Shown here: piece by piece, positions 1 through 7,285 of the stretch | Layout: each line of letters opens with the position of its first letter | Position numbering within the stretch: the stretch's first letter is position 1 | Source: Alphaproteobacteria bacterium | GTDB taxonomy: Bacteria > Pseudomonadota > Alphaproteobacteria > 16-39-46 | DNA: 11,158 nt | Direction of reading: 5' to 3' | NCBI GenBank assembly: GCA_947497675.1 | Contig: CANMHY010000006.1 | Span: 1 to 11,158 of the forward strand | Program-made: the position numbers and the translations under genes | Notes under the pieces: model-generated | Seen by the model: only the letters and a program-made list of their open reading frames with translations | Told to the model about the DNA's origin: nothing | Database searches by the model: none

Positions 1-2
1 AC

Positions 3-1262
3 TTTTTTTTAGAGAGATGGCTTGCTTATGAAGATTTCTTAAAAACTTCTTCTCCTCAGAGTCCACCTATCAAACTTAAAAGAGCGTTGATTTTACGTTA
101 CCTTGAAGAAGTCGATTCCCCAAGACATCCAAAAGATTGTTTTTGTAAACACCGCATCAACAATCTTGAAAAAACGCTTGGCCTTGACCCTTACGATAAA
201 TCAATTTTTTTAAAAGTTATCAATTACTATGATAAAAAAGGGCCGCCAGAAACTTATCAGCTTTGGATGGAGAAAGCACTGAAATCATTTTCTGAAGATC
301 GTGAATTCTTAACCCTCGGGATAGAAAATGCATGGAAAACACAAAGCCTGGAACACGGCCTTGACTTAACCGAAAAGCTTCTTAAAATTGACGCTACGAA
401 TAAAAATGCACAAAATTATTTAAGAAAAATTCGATTAAGACAAGCTCAAAACTTTATGTTGAAAAAAGAATGGGAGACGGCAGATTCTCTTTTAAATAAA
501 GGTGAGACAAAAGACTTTTTTAACGTTCGAATCACGTTAAATCGTGTTCTCTTAGAATACCTTCAAAACCATATTTCTCAAGCACATTCTTTAATGAAAG
601 TCTTCAAAAATGACTTCAAGTCAATGCTTCAGTTTTACATTGACGCCAAGAGGCTTCAAATTTCACTCTCTCCCCTAACCAAAAAACTGAACCTTCAAGA
701 TCTCTCCAAAATTAAAATTGAAACGAAAGAAGCCTTTTTAGACATCATCCAGATGATAAATGAGACTGCTTTAGATCTCTCTTGGGATACCCTAACTTCT
801 ATGGTTAAAAAACAATTTGAAAAAACAATTTTCTCTTATATAAAAGAAGAACTTTCGATAATTTGTAAGTGTTTTACAAAAATCAAAGCCTTTGATTTGG
901 TCACTGTATTTATTACTAAAACGTGTTCTCACCTCAAAAAGGAACCTATTTTTATTTTTTATCGTATCAATGCGCACATAAAAGGAAAGCCGTCTCGACT
1001 GACCGCTAACGAGTTCATAGAGTTAGAGGAAGCATTAGAACAGGCTCAGTGGTTCAATGATATTCAGGCGTCACACCTCATTAATACGTTGTTATCAGGG
1101 GATAGCGAAGAGGACGCTGATGAAATGGAGATGATAGAAGAAAGCCATAATATTATAGATTCTTTAAAAAATATTGTAGAGCAATTACAAAAAGAATTTT
1201 CTCCTCAGAGAAAAAAAGAAAAGACAAATAAAAAAGATGAGAGACAAGGAGAGTTATTCTAA
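3..1262 (+). CDS. TPR-like helical protein of a chaperone operon (5' partial)
   Basis: I do not recognise a named family. The reading frame is open from the left edge: upstream of the TTG at 87 it continues as plausible protein (FLERWLAYEDFLK, then PPIKLKRALILRYLEE), so the true start lies outside the window and 87 is not a convincing start. The visible product is almost entirely alpha-helical. It has TPR-like helix pairs in its first half, for example YDKKGPPETYQLWMEKAL and GLDLTEKLLKIDATNKNAQN. A variable helical middle follows, then an acidic stretch (GDSEEDADEMEMIEE) and a Lys/Glu-rich tail ending in GELF. Its TAA overlaps the ATG of the J-domain gene by one base, so it is translated in the same operon as a J protein, GrpE and Hsp70. 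I infer a client-binding or scaffolding role for that Hsp70. The TPR assignment is by pattern only. Confidence 0.8.
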   Translation, partial: FFLERWLAYEDFLKTSSPQSPPIKLKRALILRYLEEVDSPRHPKDCFCKHRINNLEKTLGLDPYDKSIFLKVINYYDKKGPPETYQLWMEKALKSFSEDREFLTLGIENAWKTQSLEHGLDLTEKLLKIDATNKNAQNYLRKIRLRQAQNFMLKKEWETADSLLNKGETKDFFNVRITLNRVLLEYLQNHISQAHSLMKVFKNDFKSMLQFYIDAKRLQISLSPLTKKLNLQDLSKIKIETKEAFLDIIQMINETALDLSWDTLTSMVKKQFEKTIFSYIKEELSIICKCFTKIKAFDLVTVFITKTCSHLKKEPIFIFYRINAHIKGKPSRLTANEFIELEEALEQAQWFNDIQASHLINTLLSGDSEEDADEMEMIEESHNIIDSLKNIVEQLQKEFSPQRKKEKTNKKDERQGELF

Positions 1263-1585
1263 TGGATCCTTATATTATTTTAAATGTTTCTGAAAATGCA
1301 AGCGATCAAGAGGTTAAGGCAGCCTATTTAAAAATGATCAAAGCGTATCCTCCTGAACAAAATCAAAGATTTTTTGAAGTCATTCGAGAGGCCTTTACGA
1401 CGCTAGAGACAGAACGTGATCGTTTAAAATATCAGTTGTTCGATATAACATATCCGTCCGTCTCGACCTTAATTTACGCGTGCTTAGAAAATCAAGCTTG
1501 CAAAAAAATTCCAGTGGATGTTTTTAATACTGCGATTTTGGAAGGTGTTTCATCCGCCATTCAAAGGAACATAAAAAATCTATGA
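1262..1585 (+). CDS. Small J-domain protein with YPPE in place of HPD
   Basis: This 107-residue protein is essentially a lone J domain. Residues 1-60 follow the DnaJ pattern: DPYIILNVSENASDQEVKAAYLKMIKAYPPE (helices I and II), then RFFEVIREAFTTLETERDRLKYQLF (helices III and IV, with the usual ...EAF..L...R.+YD-like ending). The loop that carries His-Pro-Asp in canonical J proteins reads Tyr29-Pro30-Pro31-Glu32. HPD normally stimulates the Hsp70 ATPase, so this protein either contacts its cognate Hsp70 differently or has lost stimulation. The remaining 45 residues match nothing I know; there is no Gly/Phe-rich region or zinc domain. AAGGAG at 1246-1251 lies 10 nt before the ATG. The stop overlaps the next start by 4 nt (ATGA), indicating translational coupling to the GrpE-like gene. 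Confidence 0.85.
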   Translation: MDPYIILNVSENASDQEVKAAYLKMIKAYPPEQNQRFFEVIREAFTTLETERDRLKYQLFDITYPSVSTLIYACLENQACKKIPVDVFNTAILEGVSSAIQRNIKNL

Positions 1586-2262
1586 TTAATTATACGATAA
1601 AGCAAAAAATTATTGAAGAATTTTCAGAGTTCATTGAAACTTTACCTGAAAATTCTGATATTGAAATTGATCCCATTGATACGGTTGATCTCTTCACTCT
1701 CTATAAGGAATTTAGTGTCCTTAAAGGAGAAATAAAACAAGAATCACGTCAATTTAAAACGGCCCTTGAAAGCTTTAAAGGCGTTTTTAAAACGCTTGAG
1801 AAAAGCCAAGAGACGTTATCAAGAGAATTAGAGGAGCGCAGACAAGAACATCAAAATGAGATTCTAAAAGAACGCGAACAATTTTTAAAACCGGTGTTGT
1901 CTGATCTTCTTGAAATAAGAGACAAGTTGGAGGCCGCAACTTCTTTCACAAAAGACTATAAGTCTTTTTCCTTTATGATGCGATTTTTTACTAAGATCAA
2001 AAAATTCATTGAAAAGATCAATCAAGGACAACTTATGACCTTGAGATATATTGATTACATACTCTCCCTCCATGACGTTAAACGTATAAATGTATTGGGG
2101 AAGTCTTTTAATCCAAAGTTTATGAAAGTTATCAGCGTCGAATCTAAAAACGATGCGCCCAATGGTATCGTTATTGAAGAAATCCGTAAAGGTTTTTTAT
2201 GGAAAGAGAGCGTCTTAAGAGTCGCAGATGTCAAAGTTAACAAGATAGAAGAGGAAATCTAA
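1582..2262 (+). CDS. GrpE-like nucleotide exchange factor
   Basis: The 226-residue product has the GrpE layout: an acidic N-terminus, a long charged coiled coil (about residues 45-105, rich in Lys/Glu/Gln), a helical segment, and a C-terminal beta domain at about 170-222. The beta domain carries the family signature in diverged form: GKSFNPKFMKVISVE (compare G..FDP..HEAV), then GIVIEEIRKGFLWKESVLRVADVKV (compare V..V.Q.GY....RVLRPA.V.V). GrpE proteins release ADP from Hsp70 and reset the chaperone cycle. It is longer and more diverged than housekeeping GrpE (about 190-200 residues). It lies between the J-domain gene (4-nt overlap) and the Hsp70 gene (1-nt gap), so I read it as the dedicated exchange factor of this operon rather than the cell's main grpE. 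Its shine-dalgarno is AAAGGA at 1563-1568. Confidence 0.85.
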   Translation: MINYTIKQKIIEEFSEFIETLPENSDIEIDPIDTVDLFTLYKEFSVLKGEIKQESRQFKTALESFKGVFKTLEKSQETLSRELEERRQEHQNEILKEREQFLKPVLSDLLEIRDKLEAATSFTKDYKSFSFMMRFFTKIKKFIEKINQGQLMTLRYIDYILSLHDVKRINVLGKSFNPKFMKVISVESKNDAPNGIVIEEIRKGFLWKESVLRVADVKVNKIEEEI

Positions 2263-2263
2263 T

Positions 2264-4009
2264 ATGAAATCTGAAATAATTATCGGTATCGACTTAGGAA
2301 CAACAAATTCGGAAGTTGCTGTTATTCAAAATGGTAAAGTAAAGGTCATCGATGTGGATGGACGTAAAATTCTTCCATCGGTCGTTGGCCTGTCTCCAGA
2401 AAATGAGCTGCTTATCGGAGAGGAAGCTAAAAATCAATATTTTCTTTATCCTGAACGAACCATTCTCTCCATAAAACGACTTATGGGGAAATCTGAGAAA
2501 ATTCTTCTCGGGCAAACAGCGTATACGCCTCAAGAAATTTCTTCTCTCATTTTGAAAAAATTAAAAAAAGCAGCAGAAACAGCTTTAAACACACCTCTTT
2601 CAAAAGCGGTTATTACAGTTCCAGCTTACTTTTCAGATGCACAACGTCAAGCAACCCGTGAGGCTGGGGAACTTGCTGGACTCGATGTTGTTCGCATCAT
2701 TAATGAACCGACTGCAGCTGCACTTTCTTATGGTGTGGATAATAAAGAAGAAAAGATCGTTTTGGTTTATGACTTGGGGGGAGGAACATTTGATGTGTCT
2801 CTTGTCTCTTTACACGAGCAGATGGTGGAAGTTCTTGCAAGTTCTGGAAATAATTTCCTTGGAGGAGATGATTTTGATGCAAAAATAGAGGAGTTTATTG
2901 AGAATAATTTAAAGAAAGATGGGGTTGAAAGCAGTATTTCTTCTCAAGCGAGAGCACGTATCAAGCGCGCTGCAGAAAAAGCTAAGATTACCCTCTCAGA
3001 TCATCCATTTGCCTTAATTGAAGAAGAATATCTCTTGGACCACTTGGGCAATCCCTATCATCTCTCTCTTGAACTCTCGCGCGAAGATTATAAAGAGATG
3101 ATTATGCCCTTTATTGAAGAGACCTTAGAATCTGTTGACAAAGTATTAGAGAGTGCAAAACGGATGGCCTCCGACGTTGATGAGATTTTATTGGTGGGAG
3201 GAAGCACACGTACACCCCTCATTTCAGAAAAATTAGAGACTCTTTTCAGATCCAAGCCTCTTCTTAAAATTGATCCAGAATTGTGTGTTGTCATGGGAGC
3301 TGCTCTTCAAGCTGGGGCTATTGGAGGTGAAAAATGTGACGCTGTTTTAGTGGATGTAACACCTTATACATTTGGAACAAATTACTTAGACATTCTTCAT
3401 AATCTGCCTTATGACTATGCTTATCAGCCGATTATTGAAAAAAATACACCCATTCCGGTGACGAAGAGCGAAGTATTCTATACGATGTTTGATGAACAAG
3501 AAGCTGTTGAAGTAATTGTTTATCAAGGCGAGAATGAAGATGCATTAGAAAATATAGAGATTGGAGAATTTTCGATATCCGGACTCAGCAAAGTACCAGC
3601 TGGAAATCCGATTATTGTTAACTTTAAACTTGATTTAGATGGCATTCTCTATGTGAGCGCTCAAGAAAAATTAAGTGGTATTGAGCAAAAAATAGTTATA
3701 AAGAATGCCATTTCTCAATTTACCGAGCAAGAAATGAAAGATGCAAAAAAGAAAATCGACTCTTTGTTTCAATCAAATGAAAAAGAAGGATTTAATGATG
3801 CATCCTCAGCCGTACAAAATACGGCGCACGCTCTCATCACTAAAGCAACACCACTCTTAATCCAGTTCTCTCAAGAGGACCAAGAAGATATTGTCAACTT
3901 GGTTGAAGAGATTCAAGAAGCTTTAAGAATGAAGGAAGACGAGAAATTAATAACTTTGACGGATAAACTTTCAGATATGTTATTTTATTTAGATGCAAAT
4001 GTCGCATGA
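2264..4009 (+). CDS. Short Hsp70 family chaperone (DnaK/HscC-like)
   Basis: This 581-residue Hsp70 is shorter than DnaK (about 640) and close in size to HscC. Signature sites are intact: the phosphate-1 loop IGIDLGTTNSEVAV (D10), the phosphate-2 loop VYDLGGGTFDVSLV starting near D170, the adenosine motif LLVGGSTRTP around residues 309-317, and the family sequence IINEPTAAALSYG. The interdomain linker and start of the substrate-binding domain read VDVTPYTFGTNY near 363-374, where DnaK has DVTPLSLG. A beta substrate-binding domain follows (AVEVIVYQGEN, then LDLDGILYVSAQEKLSG), then a reduced helical lid; there is no long disordered C-terminal tail. The ATPase should therefore be active, while peptide specificity probably differs from DnaK. 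It starts 1 nt after the grpE-like stop, and its stop overlaps the following small gene by 4 nt. Confidence 0.95.
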   Translation: MKSEIIIGIDLGTTNSEVAVIQNGKVKVIDVDGRKILPSVVGLSPENELLIGEEAKNQYFLYPERTILSIKRLMGKSEKILLGQTAYTPQEISSLILKKLKKAAETALNTPLSKAVITVPAYFSDAQRQATREAGELAGLDVVRIINEPTAAALSYGVDNKEEKIVLVYDLGGGTFDVSLVSLHEQMVEVLASSGNNFLGGDDFDAKIEEFIENNLKKDGVESSISSQARARIKRAAEKAKITLSDHPFALIEEEYLLDHLGNPYHLSLELSREDYKEMIMPFIEETLESVDKVLESAKRMASDVDEILLVGGSTRTPLISEKLETLFRSKPLLKIDPELCVVMGAALQAGAIGGEKCDAVLVDVTPYTFGTNYLDILHNLPYDYAYQPIIEKNTPIPVTKSEVFYTMFDEQEAVEVIVYQGENEDALENIEIGEFSISGLSKVPAGNPIIVNFKLDLDGILYVSAQEKLSGIEQKIVIKNAISQFTEQEMKDAKKKIDSLFQSNEKEGFNDASSAVQNTAHALITKATPLLIQFSQEDQEDIVNLVEEIQEALRMKEDEKLITLTDKLSDMLFYLDANVA

Positions 4010-4266
4010 TTTCTTGTCCCATCTGTCATGCACGTCTTCAAGCCGATGATAAAATAAATGGCTCTTGCAATCGGTGTAAAAACGATTTGCAAGAGCTTTT
4101 TCACATCGAACAAGAATCGCATCAGTGGTTGCGTTTAGGCTATTATTATCTGTGTGAAGGAGACCGGGAAAAGGCCCTAGACTCTGTGGCGACTGCTTTA
4201 GACTTATGTGATACACGCATGGGAAGGCTCTTTTTTCTGTTCATTCAAAAATTGAATTTTGACTAG
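4006..4266 (+). CDS. Small zinc-ribbon protein with TPR-like helices, chaperone operon
   Basis: This 86-residue protein has two CxxC pairs at its N-terminus (C4-x2-C7 and C21-x2-C24), the layout of a four-cysteine zinc ribbon. A helical segment follows (HQWLRLGYYYLCEGDREKALDSVATALDL, about residues 44-72) with the spacing of a single TPR motif. Its ATG overlaps the stop of the Hsp70 gene (ATGA), so it is the fifth and last gene of the operon and very likely a partner of the Hsp70. I do not recognise a named family and can only infer a role in client or partner binding. The overlap with the Hsp70 stop and the ordered cysteine pairs argue that it is a real gene rather than a chance frame. Confidence 0.75.
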   Translation: MISCPICHARLQADDKINGSCNRCKNDLQELFHIEQESHQWLRLGYYYLCEGDREKALDSVATALDLCDTRMGRLFFLFIQKLNFD

Positions 4267-4286
4267 AAAAATACAGGCTTTTAATT

Positions 4287-4488
4287 TCAGATCAGTTCGA
4301 GATCCCTAATGTGTAGCGTCATATATCTGACCATATTTGGCAGTTATCCGGAAATTCTAGATAACTGCCGCTTTCTTAAGCTCACCATCTTTAAAAATCC
4401 TATTAATATGCTCAGAACTTGTCCTCAGAAACTTATGAGATGTCTCCCTTATCTTCACATCTTTTTCTCTTGTTTTATTCTTCCTCCT
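4287..4488 (-). pseudogene. Decayed RhuM-family (virulence RhuM / Fic-associated N-terminal) fragment
   Basis: Reading the minus strand from 4488, one frame gives ...FLRTSSEHINRIFKDGEL, then KKAAVI, a TAG stop at 4359-4357, and in the same frame NFRITAKYGQIYDATH, then another TAG at 4308-4306. A one-base shift then gives IRDLELI before TGA at 4289-4287. This follows the RhuM-family N-terminal pattern as I recall it (F.TS...I..HI.NIF.EGEL...SVV..F..TA.DGK.Y...HYNLD.I), with the right order and spacing. Two nonsense codons, one frameshift and no good start codon make it a relic. It accounts for most of the 313-nt gap between the chaperone operon and the Rpn gene. The match is from memory of the family, not a search. 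Confidence 0.5.
4339..4369. repeat. Perfect 10-bp inverted repeat, 11-nt loop
   Basis: GGCAGTTATC at 4339-4348 and GATAACTGCC at 4360-4369 are perfect inverted copies. No T-run follows on the plus strand, so it is a poor intrinsic terminator for the chaperone operon, although nothing better lies downstream of 4266. It falls inside the RhuM-like relic and spans its first nonsense codon. Confidence 0.6.
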
Positions 4489-4518
4489 TTAAAACACGCT
4501 CATTTTAAATTTTTAAAC

Positions 4519-4548
4519 TTGAAAGCAAAAGAAAGACTGTGGTAAGAT
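4519..4548 (+). promoter_or_regulatory. Candidate sigma70-type promoter for the Rpn gene
   Basis: TTGAAA at 4519-4524 and TAAGAT at 4543-4548 are separated by 18 nt, about 30 nt ahead of the ATG at 4580. The shine-dalgarno AAGGA at 4568-4572 follows. In AT-rich DNA such matches occur by chance. Confidence 0.35.
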
Positions 4549-4579
4549 TCTTAAAGAACATGCGCCTAAGGATTTCATA

Positions 4580-5446
4580 ATGATCAGTAAATTTCTTGAC
4601 CCTAAAAATGATTACGCCTTTAAAAGAATCTTTGGAACAGAAAAAAACAAAGATATTTTGATTCATTTTTTAAATGACATTTTTGCGCATACAACAAACC
4701 CCATTGAAGAGGTGACGTTTCTAAATCCTTCTCAAGATCCAAAACTTGCAGCAGAACGCAAGAGTATTGTGGACGTTTTATGTACCGATAAGGAAGGAAA
4801 TCGTTTCATTATTGAAATGCAAGTAGGGCATGAGAAGGGATTTGAAAAAAGAGCTCAGTACTATGCAGCACGGGCTTATATTAACCAACGAGACAAAGGG
4901 ATCGAGTATAAAGATCTCAAGAACGTTACCTTTCTTGCTATTGTAAATTTTGAATTGTTTCCAGAAAACCCGAGCTATATTTGTCATCATCAGGTCCTTG
5001 ATATCAAAACACATAAGAGAGACTTAAAAGATTTTTCCTTCTCTTTTATAGAGCTTCCCAAGTTTAAAGATAAAAAAAATCAGCTTAAGACGCTGACTCA
5101 AAAATGGTGTTATTTTTTTAAGAAAGCGCCTCATACCACAGAAGAAGATCTTAAAGAAATTATTGGGTCAGATTTTATTATAAGAAAAGCTTATGATGAG
5201 CTGGACCGTTTTTCTTGGAGTAAAGAGGATCTTCAAATATATGAAAGTGTTGATATGAAAATCTCTGCAGATAAAGCCATTCATGATACTTTCTTTGAAA
5301 GGGGCGAAAATAATAAAGCAAAAAAAATTGCCTTAATCATACATAAAATGGGGATGAATCTAGACATCATTTCTCGATCAACAGAGCTCACCCGTGAATC
5401 TGTCGAAAAAATTATAAATGAAGACAAGACATCGCCAAAAAATTAA
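4580..5446 (+). CDS. Rpn family recombination-promoting nuclease / PD-(D/E)XK transposase-like
   Basis: The 288-residue product opens with the family hallmark FLDPKNDYAFKRIFG and then KDILIHFLNDIF. The PD-(D/E)XK core is visible: D65 in SIVDVLCTDKEGN and E79-x-Q81 in RFIIEMQVG, followed by the helical FEKRAQYYAARAY. The C-terminus (about residues 250-280: IALIIHKMGMNLDIISRSTEL, then TRESVEKII) resembles the small helix-turn-helix-like tail common in this family. Members such as RpnA-E of E. coli are DNA endonucleases that stimulate RecA-independent recombination, and they are frequent in symbiont genomes, often in many copies. Length and motifs are complete, so it is probably functional. The ATG at 4580 has AAGGA 7 nt upstream. 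It faces gshB convergently across only 45 nt. Confidence 0.9.
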   Translation: MISKFLDPKNDYAFKRIFGTEKNKDILIHFLNDIFAHTTNPIEEVTFLNPSQDPKLAAERKSIVDVLCTDKEGNRFIIEMQVGHEKGFEKRAQYYAARAYINQRDKGIEYKDLKNVTFLAIVNFELFPENPSYICHHQVLDIKTHKRDLKDFSFSFIELPKFKDKKNQLKTLTQKWCYFFKKAPHTTEEDLKEIIGSDFIIRKAYDELDRFSWSKEDLQIYESVDMKISADKAIHDTFFERGENNKAKKIALIIHKMGMNLDIISRSTELTRESVEKIINEDKTSPKN

Positions 5447-5491
5447 CAAAGAAAATCAATAAACATCTCTTAAGATGACCTCTTAAAAAAA

Positions 5492-6454
5492 TCAAATTCG
5501 TGGTGTGAGAGACTCAACTTTATCCCAAAATACCTCTTCAAGAGAAGCATTTTCAAGCTGATTATAATACGAAAACCCTGTCGGAGAAGTTGTGTTAATT
5601 TCTGTAACAGAGTCGCCTATAATATCAACACCGACAAAAAAAAGTCCTTTTTCACGAAGAGGATCCTTGAGGGTTTCAATGATTTCCCGATCGCGTTCTG
5701 TAAGGGAAGTTTTCTGCGCTGAGCCTCCTTGGAGCGTATTGGCTAAATGAGAGCCACCTGTGAGGACACGAATAAACATTCCCACAGCCTCCCCCTCTAA
5801 TAAAAGCAACCGCTTATCCCCAACGGAAATTTCTGGGAGATATTTTTGAAACATATAAGGCTCTTGTTCCTTTTCAAACAAAGTCTTTAAAGAAATGGCC
5901 TTTTCTCTTCCCTCTTCCATCAAAAAAATACCTTTCCCACCATACCTATAAAGGGGTTTTACAATTATTTTTTTATGTTTCTTCAAAAAGTCTTCAATTT
6001 CAAGAACATCTCTGCTGATGAGTGTGGGAGGGAATAAATGTGGGAACGCGAGAGGAAAGATCTTTTCGGGGCAGTCTCGAATCGCTTTTGGATCATTAAT
6101 GACACGAACAGACCGAGGGAGATGCTCGAGAAGATAAGTCGCTGTCAAATAGGCCATATCAACCGGAGGATTTTGCCGGATAAGAACAAAGGAGGCCTCG
6201 GAAAGATCCAATACCTCTTCCTCTGAAACTTGATAATCCTTTTGAAATAGACGTCCTGGAAACCTTACCCATCTTCCCCTCGCCCTAACAGAGACAGAAG
6301 ACTCTTTAGAAGAGAGGAGAGATAAATTTTGAGGCGTATAAAAAAAAACCTGATAGCCGCGCTTTTGAGCCCCATACGCCAACATCAAGGATGTATCGGT
6401 CTCAAAGTCCAAATCTTCGATGGGATCTGCCTGAACCGCCACACAACGTTTCAT
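5492..6454 (-). CDS. gshB: Glutathione synthetase
   Basis: GshB is an ATP-grasp enzyme that joins gamma-glutamylcysteine and glycine, the last step of cytosolic glutathione synthesis. The 320 residues match the usual length (about 315). Visible family features are the start MKRCVAVQADPIEDL, VLIRQNPPVDMAYL (compare the FMRKDPPFDMEY region), RVINDPKAIRDCPEKIF, the ATP-grasp loop IIVKPLYRYGGKGIFLM at about 161-177, FQKYLPEISVGDKRLLLLEG, LTERDREI, and the metal/substrate segment FFVGVDIIGDSVTEINTTSPTGF. The usual GGRxE loop reads GGSAQK here, a noticeable change. The start fits family alignment, but the nearest AAGGA is only 1 nt from the ATG; AAAGGG a little further upstream (6471-6466) is better spaced. 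It starts 15 nt after the DolP-like gene and is last in the operon. Confidence 0.95.
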   Translation of the reverse strand: MKRCVAVQADPIEDLDFETDTSLMLAYGAQKRGYQVFFYTPQNLSLLSSKESSVSVRARGRWVRFPGRLFQKDYQVSEEEVLDLSEASFVLIRQNPPVDMAYLTATYLLEHLPRSVRVINDPKAIRDCPEKIFPLAFPHLFPPTLISRDVLEIEDFLKKHKKIIVKPLYRYGGKGIFLMEEGREKAISLKTLFEKEQEPYMFQKYLPEISVGDKRLLLLEGEAVGMFIRVLTGGSHLANTLQGGSAQKTSLTERDREIIETLKDPLREKGLFFVGVDIIGDSVTEINTTSPTGFSYYNQLENASLEEVFWDKVESLTPRI

Positions 6455-6469
6455 ATCCTTACGGGCCCT

Positions 6470-7285
6470 TTAGAGGGGAGACTCTAACGGCTCTTCCTGT
6501 ATGGAAGACGGAGTCGCCTGAGACGCTATGGGCCTCTCGGGGTCTGAATAAGCCATCTGAGACATGTCAGTCTGATCTGAATCCCCCGAAGAAGCGGCTT
6601 GGGGAACCTCTGAGAGTCCCTCTTCTTTTTGTTCTGCTCCCAGTTTTTTCAGCTGAACATGACTCACAACATTCTTAACGCCTCGAATGTCCTTTGCAAC
6701 ATTAATCGCAGCTTCGATCTCTTGTTGATTTTGTGCAATTCCCATAAGATAAACAACACCATCAAATGTTGTGACGCTAAAATTCGTAGAATGGATATTT
6801 TCATCCAAAATAAGACTTGACCTTACTTTTGTTGAAATCCAGGTATCATCTAGGCCATCTCCGACTGTTTGAGGGACCCCAATCTTAATTTCATTGAAGA
6901 CGTCTTTAACGCCTGTCGCTTGCCAGGCAAGCTTTACAGCCTCAAGTCTATCATCTTCATTTGCGACAGTTCCCGTAAGCAGAACGTCTCCATCTTGAAC
7001 AGCAAGAAGAACGTGTGAATAAAGCTCAACGCTTTTCTTAAACCAGAGATTATTTATTTGAGCCCGGATATCAGTATCATTGAATGTCCCAGAAATGCTC
7101 CTTTCTTGCGTTGCAATATTCGTCGTCGTCCCAGCCACTCCCAAAAGAGCTACTGGAAGACACCCTGTCATCAGACAAGAGAGACTGCTTACCCCTCCCA
7201 ATAAAAGAACACCAAATACTTGTCGAAAAACAAACTTCATTTCATAACTCTTTCTTTTCAAGGGACCATTTTTTTTCGATAACAT
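6470..7285 (-). CDS. dolP: Dual BON-domain outer-membrane lipoprotein (DolP/YraP-like)
   Basis: The protein has a lipoprotein signal peptide with a lipobox ending LMTGC (Cys42 of the long form) and a small-residue stretch after it. Two BON domains follow: about 68-138 (LLAVQDGDVLLTGTVANEDD, ATGVKDVFNEIKIG) and about 148-218 (DDTWISTKVRSSL, VTTFDGVVYLMGIA, IRGVKNVVSHVQLKKLG). The second block is strikingly close to E. coli DolP (DTWITTKVRSQL, GEVFLMGLV). DolP binds anionic phospholipid at the outer membrane and supports envelope integrity. The acidic Ser/Pro-rich tail of about 50 residues is not in E. coli DolP. Two starts are possible: ATG 7285, directly after the preceding TAA, or ATG 7240 with AAAGAG upstream. 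The latter gives a more normal 26-residue signal peptide (MKFVFRQVFG...) and I prefer it biologically. Confidence 0.88.
   Translation of the reverse strand: MLSKKNGPLKRKSYEMKFVFRQVFGVLLLGGVSSLSCLMTGCLPVALLGVAGTTTNIATQERSISGTFNDTDIRAQINNLWFKKSVELYSHVLLAVQDGDVLLTGTVANEDDRLEAVKLAWQATGVKDVFNEIKIGVPQTVGDGLDDTWISTKVRSSLILDENIHSTNFSVTTFDGVVYLMGIAQNQQEIEAAINVAKDIRGVKNVVSHVQLKKLGAEQKEEGLSEVPQAASSGDSDQTDMSQMAYSDPERPIASQATPSSIQEEPLESPL

Noticed and set aside
87..89. TTG as start of the TPR-like gene
   Set aside because: The frame is open and protein-like to the left edge, and no good ribosome binding site precedes the TTG; the gene is cut by the window.
2637..2888. Alternative-frame open frames inside the Hsp70 gene
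   Set aside because: They are shadows of a well-supported Hsp70 reading frame with intact motifs.
4309..4545. Plus-strand 78-residue open frame (MCSVIYLTIFG...)
   Set aside because: No ribosome binding site, unlikely composition, and the opposite strand reads as a RhuM-like relic over the same bases.
5470..5486. TTAAGA/TCTTAA stem between Rpn and gshB as a bidirectional terminator
   Set aside because: The stem is only 6 bp of A/T-rich sequence and has no U-tract on the 3' side in either direction.
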